Shown: positions 1 through 8,219 of the stretch, piece after piece
Layout: each line of letters starts with the position of its first letter
How positions within the stretch are numbered: position 1 is the first letter of the stretch
Assembly: GCF_037975245.1 (NCBI RefSeq)
Contig: NC_092572.1
Span: forward strand, 26,437,489-26,449,988
Origin: Apostichopus japonicus
Lineage: Eukaryota; Echinodermata; Holothuroidea; Aspidochirotida; Stichopodidae
Direction of reading: 5' to 3'
DNA length: 12,500 bases
The notes under the pieces: model-generated
The model's database searches: none
What the model saw: the letters and a program-made list of their open reading frames with translations, nothing else
What the model was told of the DNA's origin: nothing
Made by a program: the position numbers and the translations under genes

Positions 1-123
1 CAGGCACGCTCCGTCGTATGCAGCAGTCAATATTGTATGGACAAGCGAATGAAGAAGAAGAAGGGAAAAAAAGGCCAGAAAGTGCATTTCTTTTCCGTTT
101 TTTATTCCTTTTTTTTTTTTGCT

Positions 124-161
<38 letters not shown>

Positions 162-811
162 TGCTTTTATGTCCCTCAAACTACTTTACGAGTAAATTAA
201 AACTGAAGTTCTGAGCTCGCGAAGTGGACTCGGAGAAAAATTTGCCCCGGGGTGAAAATAAAAGACTTGTCTTTAAGAAAAAGAAAAAAAAATATATTTA
301 TATATATATATATATATATATATAAAGAGAATGAAAAAGAAAAAAAAAACTGAACGGTAGCTGATCAAAATATGAGATTGTGAAGAGAGAAAAAAGAGAA
401 GTCTTCTTGTGACTGTTTGACAAAAAGTCGTTCTTTGGTTGTGTGTGATTGATATAGCAATCAAGACAGCGACTGGGTTTAATCTAACATAGCGCCAGAG
501 GGATTCTTTCAGGGAGGAAAAAAAAAACCAGTGAATTGAGGAATTTTCTTTGTTTCTTTATTTGATTGTGTCTCTCTGCATGACTTCCAATCTATTACTC
601 TTCCACTATTGTTAAGCAACAGGTTCTATCTACTATTGGCTCGGAAAGGAATTCTGCAGGTGTCTTTGTGTTTTGTTTTTTTCCTTTTCTTGTATAGTAT
701 TGGTTTGATTTACATATGAAGATTATTAGCTATAAAGGCTTGGATAGTCATTTGATGAAGCACACGTGACACTGCGCATGCGTTCATTTAACAGTTCTTT
801 TTTATATCAGA
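1..811. other. Non-coding low-complexity DNA
   Basis: No gene is seen. It holds T-rich tracts including T30 (126-155), a TA microsatellite (about 293-324), A-rich stretches, and at 764-783 an E-box CACGTG beside a GCGCATGCGT palindrome. Short open frames on both strands are homopolymer translations (runs of Phe, Ile/Tyr). Confidence 0.6.
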
Positions 812-1057
812 ATGTATGTATGTATATATATATTAGATCCTCCTGCAAGCAGGAACTCGCGAAGAAGCCTCATTGGCTTATCAAAGCCGCAAGCTGACCG
901 AAGTCAGTCGCTTACATTCATATTTAACGTCCATGATTATGAATTGTCAATTGTCAACAACTCTGTAACTGGACGAAATACATTGATCTGGGAGTGACTC
1001 GAACCGGGGACCTTATGATTTGAAAGGCACCGGCGTTAACCACTGAGCTAACACTCC
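812..1057 (-). mobile_element. tRNA-derived SINE-like retroposon with structured body and TA/ATGT tail
   Basis: Read on the minus strand, the element begins with a tRNA-like head (1057-991). Box A is TAGCTCAGTGG (1050-1040) and box B is GGTTCGAGTC (1005-996), the internal RNA polymerase III promoter signals of tRNA genes and SINEs. The ends GGAGTG (1057-1052) and CACTCC (996-991) pair as six bases of acceptor stem. The T-arm lacks its 3' strand and the anticodon arm is irregular, so this is not a working tRNA. A body of about 155 bases follows, with three short perfect hairpins, then a TA and ATGT microsatellite (834-812) as the 3' tail. Head, body and simple-repeat tail in one orientation is SINE architecture. 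No clear target-site duplication is visible. I do not recognise the body as a named family. Confidence 0.7.
991..1057 (-). ncRNA. Degenerate tRNA-like head of the SINE-like element (not a functional tRNA)
   Basis: It has good A and B boxes and a six-pair acceptor stem, but is only 67 bases long. The 3' half of the T stem is missing and the D stem pairs at only two positions. The best anticodon arm (CCTTT with TAAGG, four of five pairs) lacks the invariant U33. It is therefore best read as a pol III promoter carried by a retroposon. Confidence 0.65.
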
Positions 1058-1250
1058 ACGGATGTAGATATAATGTAGATATGATGTGTTTTGCATTTCA
1101 ATATCCTGCAAAATAAAACCGAACTTTTCTTTGATTATCTTAAGTCTAGCTCTAATCGAGATGGTTGGACCATGTATAGCTTACCAGCCTTTGTCAAACA
1201 CCATTCAGCTTCGATTGAAATTGTCGATCTAATTTCCAATTGAAATCATA

Positions 1251-1258
1251 TGACGTCA
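1251..1258. promoter_or_regulatory. CRE palindrome TGACGTCA
   Basis: Exact eight-base CREB/ATF consensus. It lies in non-coding DNA between the SINE-like element and the DR1 site. Confidence 0.4.
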
Positions 1259-1609
1259 CTCCAGAACCTGGTCACTAAGGTGAGAAATAAATGAACAGCT
1301 AGCCAAGATGGCTGACCGAATATCTTCCTCATTCGTTCATGTAGACTTATTCGTTAAGTAAGACATTTCTAGAAATTTACCCAGTTTTTCTTGTTTTTTG
1401 TTGTTTTTTTTAGAAAATAGTTATTGATTAAAAACACAACCTTCAAATACAAGCTTATCGACATAAATCGTCGTATTAATGAAAACAATATTGCGGAATT
1501 TTCTTAAAATACCAAATACAGGCTTATCGACTTATATTGGTAAGGCGTCCATTGAAATATCTGCCTATGTGATCATAATGTAAACAATACACAATATATT
1601 GCTCATCAT

Positions 1610-1622
1610 TGACCTTTGACCG
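1610..1622 (-). promoter_or_regulatory. DR1 nuclear-receptor response element (RXR/HNF4/PPAR type)
   Basis: The minus strand reads CGGTCAAAGGTCA, one base from the ideal AGGTCA-A-AGGTCA direct repeat with one-base spacing. This is the classic DR1 site of RXR heterodimers and HNF4. Occupancy is not shown by sequence alone. Confidence 0.5.
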
Positions 1623-1888
1623 GATCATGTGCGTGACTCGTGATACCTCACTTGACGTAACACCATCATGATTACATGGTTACAGTCTCAATGTATGAGA
1701 GGACTGGGGTCGAGAGTGCAGGATCAAATTAAAAGTTGGTTTTTGTGCCCGTGTCTCTATATGTGTGACTTCTCTGCATAACAAGTTATTAAATGTATCG
1801 AATGGTAATAAAAATATGATATAACCAAAAATCGATTCATCTATCTATCTTTCCTGAACGACGAGGGGGATTGCTCTTTTTTCTTTTA

Positions 1889-1918
1889 TGTGGGGGAGGG
1901 TGGGGGAGGGTGGGGGGA
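1889..1918 (+). repeat. G-quadruplex motif built of TGGGGGAGGG repeats
   Basis: Two tandem TGGGGGAGGG units (1891-1900, 1901-1910) are followed by TGGGGGG. Five G runs with single-base A or T loops meet the parallel G-quadruplex pattern strongly on the plus strand. Confidence 0.8.
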
Positions 1919-3238
1919 CATTATAGGATTCCCGTTTCAAGATTCCAAAACATTTGCTCAGTTCTGATATATTTGAAGTACATAGCTAGGTTAGTAACTC
2001 TCATAAGTATTGTCATTACATAACAAAACATAACACTCTTTTCCTCTAAGCACTTGCCAATCTCCCCCCCCCCCCACTCTTCCCCGTACACTACCCCTCC
2101 CTTCCTCTTCTCTTTTCATAATGTGATACTTAACTTAATAAACTATACAAAAAAACTTCCCAGATTATTTTTGATCCAAAAATTGTCCCCAAAATCTTCG
2201 ATCTCTTTGCTTCCTTTTTATTTGTTGATGTATAGCAGAGAAATTAAATGCATAACAAAAAGTTTATTAAGATAAATCTTTAAAGTAAAAAAGCGTGGGG
2301 GGGGGGGGGGGTAGTCCCTTTTTTCCTCGTCTTTCGAGCCTTAGATCAGCTAGTCCTCTCAATCTTCATGTCATAAATATCCTGAATTCTATTTATTCCA
2401 ATACTCTACAATTCTTTCTTTCTTCCCAGTTTTTCCTCTCTCTCTCTCTCTGGAAATTTAATTTCATTCATTTGACAAGATTAATTGAAGTTTTAATGTT
2501 CTTTAACTTTTTGCCTCTCTTTCGTTCGACTTACACCGCCAATGGCAATCTTCCGCTTCCTTAGTTTTATGAGCGCCATTTGCAGGTGCATTTTTGTTGA
2601 TTCCTTCATATGGTTTTTCCTGTTTCATACTGGACGGTGAAACATTTGATTTTTTTTTTTATCCTGGATTTAAGTAAGCATAAAATTCTGGTATGGTATC
2701 ATAACCTTTTTTTTTCTCTTTCTACAGGAACAGTAAAAAATCAAAAGCAATCTATTTCTTTCATCTTCTTCTTCAGTTTCTTCTTACTTTCGTTTTTTTT
2801 TTTAGAATAACTTTTGACCATATTTAAAAAAAAAAAAAACGACATTAATATCGTGTTCCCTGACGGAAGCTTTAAAGACCATCTGTATCCGCCAATAATC
2901 AAGCTTGAACGGAATATACCTAACAGCGTCAGTTTCCCACTTATTTGCGCATGAGCAGATATTTAGTAAATACAATACATATCAATATATACAAAAGAGA
3001 AAAAAAGAAAGAATCATGGTTGAAACCATGATCGAGGACTCTAGACATCAAAAGAAAGCTGACATCATTATAAGGAAAAATTAAAACGGAACAAAAAAAA
3101 ACCTTAAGGAATGACAATCCGGTAAGATAACTTACCAGATAAACCATTAGTTTTGATGAAAAAGGAGGGCGCTCTTTGAAGAAGTTGACAAGATACGGCT
3201 GTGTTTGTATGTATTGTAATTCTATAATGTATGTCTAT

Positions 3239-3290
3239 AGTTTTTCACTGTTCTTGATTTTCCAACTCATTACGATTTCATTTATATATA
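3239..3290 (+). repeat. Headless copy of the SINE tail (direct repeat of 3610-3660)
   Basis: 3239-3277 matches 3610-3649 with only a one-T length difference in a T run; both carry CACTGTTCTTG, TTTTCCAACTC and ATTACGATT. Both then run into an AT-rich tail containing TATATA. No tRNA-like head precedes this copy, so it is a 5'-truncated insertion or the end of a partner LINE. Confidence 0.8.
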
Positions 3291-3534
3291 TTCATTTACC
3301 TTTGTCGTTTACCTCCATTGCATTAACATAAAGTCTGTTCAAAGTATCTCTTTCGAGATCCGGCTTTAGGAATCACAAATGACTTCGAGTTGGTTAGCAT
3401 CATGTTTGATCTCTAGAATAAGGCAAAATATGTCACCAAAAACAGAACTAGTATTGTTCGATACAGGTGGCAAACGCCTACAGTGGAATAACGACCTTCC
3501 TTACCGGCTTCGAAACCCTGGACATATACAATCA

Positions 3535-3605
3535 GCGTCCATAGCTTAGTGGTTAGACTGTCCGCGTACAGAGCGCAAGGCCTGGGTTCGAACCCTGTTG
3601 GAGGC
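3535..3605 (+). ncRNA. tRNA-like sequence (ACA in the anticodon position), probably a SINE head
   Basis: Box A TAGCTTAGTGG (3542-3552) and box B GGTTCGAACCC (3585-3595) are near-consensus. The acceptor stem pairs at six of seven positions (3535-3541 with 3599-3605, G:G mismatch). The anticodon stem pairs at four of five (3561-3565 with 3573-3577, C:C mismatch), and the loop 3566-3572 has U33 followed by ACA. The T stem needs two G-U pairs and has one mismatch, and the D stem is weak. A functional tRNA would normally have fewer mismatches, and ACA is unusual for Cys, which uses GCA. The repeated tail just downstream favours a retroposon head. Confidence 0.6.
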
Positions 3606-3676
3606 TGGAAGTTTTTTCACTGTTCTTGATTTTCCAACTCATTACGATTCAATTATATATTTATATATATATATAT
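3535..3676 (+). mobile_element. Short tRNA-headed SINE-like element with a duplicated 3' tail
   Basis: A tRNA-like head (3535-3605) is followed by a short linker, a 40-base tail (3610-3649) and a TA-rich microsatellite (3653-3676). The tail recurs without the head at 3239-3277, also running into TATATA. Two copies of one 3' end, each followed by TA repeats, are expected of a SINE or a SINE/LINE pair sharing a 3' tail. The whole element is only about 140 bases, short for a SINE. No convincing target-site duplication is seen. I do not recognise the family. Confidence 0.65.
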
Positions 3677-3732
3677 ACTTAAAAATTCAACGTTTAGCTT
3701 TTAGTCAAAGAATATAACCTACTCTACACCTA

Positions 3733-3758
3733 CCCCCACCCCCCTCTACCCCCACCCC
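3733..3758 (-). repeat. C-rich tract, G-quadruplex motif on the minus strand
   Basis: The four C runs (5, 6, 5 and 4 bases) are separated by A, TCTA and A. They give a canonical G4 pattern on the minus strand and a possible i-motif on the plus strand. Confidence 0.7.
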
Positions 3759-4077
3759 GCAATACAACTGTGATTTAGAATACAAACGGTTTAAAAACCA
3801 CCCTCATTCTTGAACCACTTATTACGGACCTTCTCCTTCAATATATTTTGTTACTTACCTTAATTAATGAATTACAAAATGCAAATTAGATTATATTTCG
3901 CTTGACTTCTTTAGTTGGGTGTGGGGATTCAAGTATGACGGAGGAGGAGAGGGAAGGGGTACCCTAGATTAGAACCCCGCGGCTAGAGTGATTACTAGTA
4001 CTATAGTAAACAAAACGTCTGACGAAATTTATTACATCCGCTGGTGGAGGGATAGGTATATGTCCTGACGGATGATC

Positions 4078-4111
4078 GGGAGGGGTCGGGCGAGGCTGGG
4101 GGGGGGGGGGG
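4078..4111 (+). repeat. G-rich tract with G14 run, G-quadruplex motif
   Basis: GGGAGGGGTCGGG is followed by CGAGGCT and a run of 14 G (4098-4111). It meets the four-run G4 pattern on the plus strand. The surrounding 4020-4345 is less AT-rich than its neighbours and holds an open minus-strand frame that I do not accept as a gene. Confidence 0.7.
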
Positions 4112-4370
4112 ATCTGCCCCGGCGAAGTGGAAGGAGTAGTACCACTTGATTAAGAAGTCATGGTGGCTATGAGTATTTCTGAGGTGAAGACCACCTACAG
4201 CAAAGAGTAGAGTCACCGGTTTTCTTTGCCCCTCAGAGAAGATGTCTGAAATCAGAGCTGTTCCTCTCTGATATTTTCTCTTAGCTGTTTTTGCTGTTCT
4301 TCTCCAGTTAACAATCTTCAAACGTTTATCATTATCACTTGTCACTTTATTTTAATACCACATGTTAAAT

Positions 4371-4402
4371 CCCCCTCCCCCTCCCCCGCCCACCCCCCCC
4401 CC
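4371..4402 (-). repeat. C-rich tract, G-quadruplex motif on the minus strand
   Basis: The successive C runs are separated by single T, G or A bases and end in a run of about 10 C. The minus strand has more than four G runs with very short loops. Confidence 0.7.
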
Positions 4403-6903
4403 TCTTCGTAATCAAATCGCATCAAATCTTAAACAAGGTATAAAACGTAAAAAAAGGAGAGAAGATTGAAAATTTGTTTTTTATTTTTTATTTTTTTACA
4501 AAAGGCAAGCTTTTATTCAATGCAATCTTTTTTTTTCTTCATATATTTACAAATTCAATGAGAAAAAAAAAGGAATTAACTCTATTCTGAAACAATCGGT
4601 GAAAAAAAAATAAGAAGAAAAGAAATAAGAAAATATTTTCGGGAATTTTTTGCGATAACTTTTAAGATATTAACAGAAAAGAAGAAAAAAAAAAGGAATA
4701 AAAGAAAGAATTTTTAAAATACAAAGTGGAATGCCAATATGCTTCCACGTTATATATCATAAAGGAAAACAATTTATTTCTCTTAAATTCTTTAAAAAAA
4801 AAAAAGGAATAAAAAAAATCTCTTCTCATAATACGATTTAAAGTGATACAATGGCTGTGTATGACGAAGGAATAATATCGAAGGATTTTTAATGTCATTT
4901 TTCCTTAAAATAATTACAGTATAGTGTTGAAAGCGTTAAATATATTCAATTAGATTTTGCCATCGTTTTCCACGGTTCTCTTCAACCCCCTCCTCCCCCC
5001 CACTCCCGGGCACACCTTCAAGTCCCAAAGCGTACAATTTCACTTGATCCGTCGCAACCCCCAACCCTAGTTCCCTAAAAAAAAAACCTTAATAATGTTG
5101 TTATTTATTTCGTCTATCAATAGTTTTTATCTTCTCATTCTTTCGTTGTGTTCAGTTTTCTATTTGCACTATACATTCTAACGTTACGGATAGTGGGCGA
5201 AATTTCGTATTGATGGTACTTGCTAAATTTATGCTAATTTTGTGTACCTGTAATGCAAACCAATATGACTTTGTCATTTATATCTCCTACCCAATAAACA
5301 TGTTGAATTTATTTGTAACTCTTACTATTGCACTGAAAGTTTTCAATGGATAATTCATAGCACACTAACACCCGTCTCTGATTTGGTTTACCTTTGCTAA
5401 CTAAATATTCATGAGATGCGTAAACAGGTTTTTAAGTAATAGTAAATACCAAAGTTGTTAATTAGTCTTACACCAAACACCCCAGGGAAGTAAAAGCCGC
5501 TTCCTTTTGTTAATTGTTTTGCACTACAGTATTATTATTATTTGTTTTTAATTAATATTGAGTAAGCGTTAATAACAGTGTAAAGAAGTCTCAGTTTTAA
5601 CTTAAGCATTCCTATCACAGTGGCTATATTCAAGTAGCGGTTCCACGATATTATTGTACCTTGCAAAACGATATCGTTCATCATTCCATATACTATAGCC
5701 CTTAACGACGAGTAAACTATTTCCGATTTAGTTTCTCCAAAAAGTCACTTTCCAGATTCCTCTACATGTATGCCGAGAATATTTCATGTTTATTTCCAAT
5801 TATCTTTAGCTTCTATGCAGTTGATTCTTCAAATGAATATCATAACCGATTAAACCTGTTGTTTACTATTAGACCACAGACGTCGTCCTGTTTTGTTCTT
5901 AATACAGTCGTTGTGCCCTTAATCACCTTCCAACTAATTGTTCACAACCTTATGAAACAATTCCATCCTGATACATTAATTTTCTTCCATTCCTCATCTA
6001 CCGCAGTCGTTTGCTTGAAATGGTTGCCGACAACACCAAAGTATTTCCAACTAATTCGCAAAACGACTGGCGATAGAGACTAGTCTCATTCTTTCTTTCC
6101 TTCTCTTCTGTTTTGTCTGAAACACAATATTTCTCTCTTTTTCTTGATTATAGATTTCAAAGTTCTAGACAATGGATTAAAACCTTCCCGTCTCATTATT
6201 CATAATTTTGAACGACCACTCTGACGATTTCCTATTATTTCATTTGAAACGGATAATACCTCGCAATTTTAGGATTAGTCAAACTAGTATCATTAATTCT
6301 CATAGCTTGAATAAATCATTTAGTTAGATTTAGGGCTATCCCAATGATATATGATAATGTTATATGGTTAAGTCATAGTGACACAAAGCTAGAACCCATT
6401 CTAAAATACAACTTTAAAGGACTAAAGCAATGACATTTCTCATTAGATTCAATCAAAATATAGTTTGCCCACTCTTGATCGGATATTAAACTGAAAAAAA
6501 AAAACACAAAATCGATCTTTAGTTTCAGAATCAATTTCGAGAAAATCGTATATGATTCTTTAGGAATTAAAATAGAAATGCGTAGAAAAAAAATCGACCA
6601 CTTCTTGGTTTTTTCTTAGAAAACTATCCTTATAAAAAATGGAATGTTAACGTAGTAGGATTGTTCTAATAAATTATAGAAGAAAAAACAAAGGCATTAA
6701 TAATCCTTTTCTTTGAAATGGTAAAAGCAATCTTAAGATTACCTTTTAGGGTGTTTAAAAGACAGGATGGAAATAGTATACTTGAAATGAGTTGTGTTCT
6801 TGGCGATTTTCAAAGGTTACTACCTATTATTCCTACGAAATACCGTCTGTTTCAACCTCAACTACCCCACCTTTCCATGCCTCTATATGACCTACCTACA
6901 AGA

Positions 6904-6909
6904 TTTATT
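6904..6909 (-). terminator. Candidate polyadenylation signal AATAAA
   Basis: TTTATT on the plus strand reads AATAAA on the minus strand, about 1.3 kb after the erg stop. It is the only canonical hexamer I found between the stop and this point. The hexamer is common by chance in AT-rich DNA, so its use is uncertain. The ATTAAA at 7984-7979 is an alternative nearer the stop. Confidence 0.25.
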
Positions 6910-6937
6910 TTTAATATTTTAACAATGCGGTGTTAAG

Positions 6938-6957
6938 TGACGTCATTATTTACGTCA
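6938..6957. promoter_or_regulatory. CRE palindrome plus TACGTCA half-site
   Basis: TGACGTCA (6938-6945) is followed after five bases by TACGTCA (6951-6957). The pair also forms a six-base inverted repeat (TGACGT with ACGTCA). It lies about 30 bases from the distal AATAAA candidate. Confidence 0.4.
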
Positions 6958-7133
6958 TCAGTGAACTTTGTTAACCATCGTAGCATAGGCTAAGGTGAAC
7001 GCTCGATACTCTTAGTGACTTATTTGAATTTAAAAAAAAGGTCAAATGCCAACGTACTTCTGTTGAACCAATAAAAGTAATCGTTTGCATACGGGGAGAT
7101 AGGGGGGGGGGGAATAATCGAATTATATTCAGA

Positions 7134-7167
7134 CTTTGACCTTTGACACTTTGACTTTGACTTTGAC
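7134..7167. repeat. TTTGAC short tandem array containing nuclear-receptor half-sites
   Basis: Five TTTGAC units lie in 34 bases with 6-8 base spacing. On the minus strand they read as a series of AAGTCA/AGGTCA-like half-sites, including GTGTCAAAGGTCA (DR1-like). It may be a simple repeat or a binding-site cluster. Confidence 0.6.
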
Positions 7168-7889
7168 ATTTTTTCTTTGTGTGTTCAATTGAATCTCATT
7201 TGCATATCATGGATATTCATGCCTATCTGCAAGTAATGTACAGAACTCAACATGCCTAATTTTACAGATCAAAGATATTACGACTTTTGTTCTCTCCTTT
7301 TCTCTATACTGTACATTTAATTGGACTAGAGACGATTATTGGTAAAAAAAGGAGAACAATTTTCTTTCTGATTTTCTCTTTCTCTAAATTTTAAGGTCAG
7401 TTTTCTTTCAGATTTCGTTACTCCCATACTATATCACAAACTTCATATTAAAAAAAACATGTTTTTTGTTGTTTTTTTTCACCGATAATCAACAATACTC
7501 AAGTATTGAATATTCATAACTGGGATCGTAACATAAAATGATCAGATGTTGAATATTCATATCGTAAAGGAAAAACAAATTTAAAAAAAAATCGTCATTA
7601 TTCTTCAAGCCGTGGTAACGTAAAAGAGCAGAGAAATATAAGATACTGAATGAAGTAAACGCAATTCCCCCATCTTCTAAAAACTGGCAGTTGCTTTCAA
7701 TATTTATAAGTTAAGTAAAATTTGGAAAGACGCTAAAAATTGGTTTAAACAATACTTTCTTGTTACCATCCCGTTACAATAGTCGTACAGAGCGTCACAA
7801 AGATTCATATAGAAAAAAAAAATTAAATTTTCCTAAATTATACATACTTCCAGGAACATGGTATGTACTGTTCCTTGGGAATACTTTTT

Positions 7890-7936
7890 CTTAATCTTCT
7901 TCTTCTTCTTCTTTGGTGAAGAATAAGAAGATCAAG
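7890..7936. repeat. Hairpin-forming inverted repeat in the erg 3' UTR region
   Basis: Arms 7890-7908 and 7918-7936 are 19 bases each with two mismatches, around a 9-base loop. The left arm is a CTT microsatellite, so the pairing may have arisen by expansion opposite a GAA-rich sequence. In erg mRNA (minus strand) it would form a stem about 280 bases after the stop, if the UTR extends that far. Confidence 0.6.
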
Positions 7937-8110
7937 CAAATGTTTTATAAAAATAACAAAACCATGAGGAATGTTTCGTTTAATAGTCAAGGATTTTTTT
8001 TGTTTTACTGAGATATATGATATCCGTATATTTATATCCTACCACTAGTAAAAAAAAAAATTAAAGAAAAAAAATCAACCAATGGTAGGGAATCGTTGAT
8101 CTTGAGATGG

Positions 8111-8118
8111 TGACGTCA
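8111..8118. promoter_or_regulatory. CRE palindrome TGACGTCA in the erg 3' UTR region
   Basis: Exact CREB/ATF consensus about 100 bases beyond the erg stop codon. Confidence 0.35.
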
Positions 8119-8219
8119 CTATCTGTCTATCTATATGAAAGAAAGAATAGTCCATTGTTATCCTTGGGACAATACTATCAAGGGATGTCAAAAAATACTT
8201 TTGGTAGTTTTTTTTGTCT

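Larger units (their letters stand above)
1063..3238. other. Non-coding AT-rich DNA with scattered regulatory motifs and homopolymers
   Basis: No gene is seen. It holds a CRE TGACGTCA (1251-1258), a pair of 22-base imperfect direct repeats (1444-1465, 1513-1534), a DR1 nuclear-receptor site (1610-1622), a G4 motif (1889-1918), C12 (2064-2075), G15 (2297-2311), a CT microsatellite (about 2437-2451), T and A runs, and two small hairpins (3013-3032, 3118-3138). The open frames here are short and low-complexity. Confidence 0.6.
3677..6903. other. Non-coding DNA between the SINE-like element and the erg 3' end
   Basis: The left part (3677-5060) is rich in C/G clusters (3733-3758, 4078-4111, 4371-4402, 4986-5007) and A/T runs. 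The stretch 5100-6480 is notably poor in homopolymers and simple repeats. A 105-codon open frame at 5766-6083 shows no domain, and I do not accept it as a gene. Nothing else is seen. Confidence 0.5.
6904..8219 (-). other. erg: Probable erg 3' UTR and downstream flank
   Basis: The sequence after the stop codon turns abruptly AT-rich and non-coding on the minus strand. Poly(A)-signal candidates read on the minus strand are ATTAAA at 7984-7979 (about 240 bases after the stop), ATTAAA at 7321-7316 and canonical AATAAA at 6909-6904. Which one is used is unknown, so the left boundary is the outermost plausible end. The stretch also holds a CRE palindrome (8111-8118), a hairpin (7890-7936), paired TTGAATATTCATA repeats and a TTTGAC array. 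No other gene is seen here. Confidence 0.4.

Noticed and set aside
126-155. T30 as the reversed poly(A) tail of a retrocopy
   Set aside because: No coding remnant or target-site duplication is visible next to it, and similar T runs are everywhere in the window.
18-200. Plus-strand frame with a poly-Phe run
   Set aside because: It is produced by the T-rich and T30 tracts.
4001-4345. 114-codon minus-strand open frame with a poly-Pro stretch
   Set aside because: The Pro run comes from the G14 tract, no domain is recognisable, and there is no splice or promoter context.
5766-6083. 105-codon plus-strand open frame
   Set aside because: No domain, no signal of coding composition, and no splice context; a chance frame of this length is possible in 12.5 kb.
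6932-6961. Hammerhead ribozyme candidate (CTGATGA on the minus strand)
   Set aside because: The required downstream GAAA core and the flanking stems are absent.
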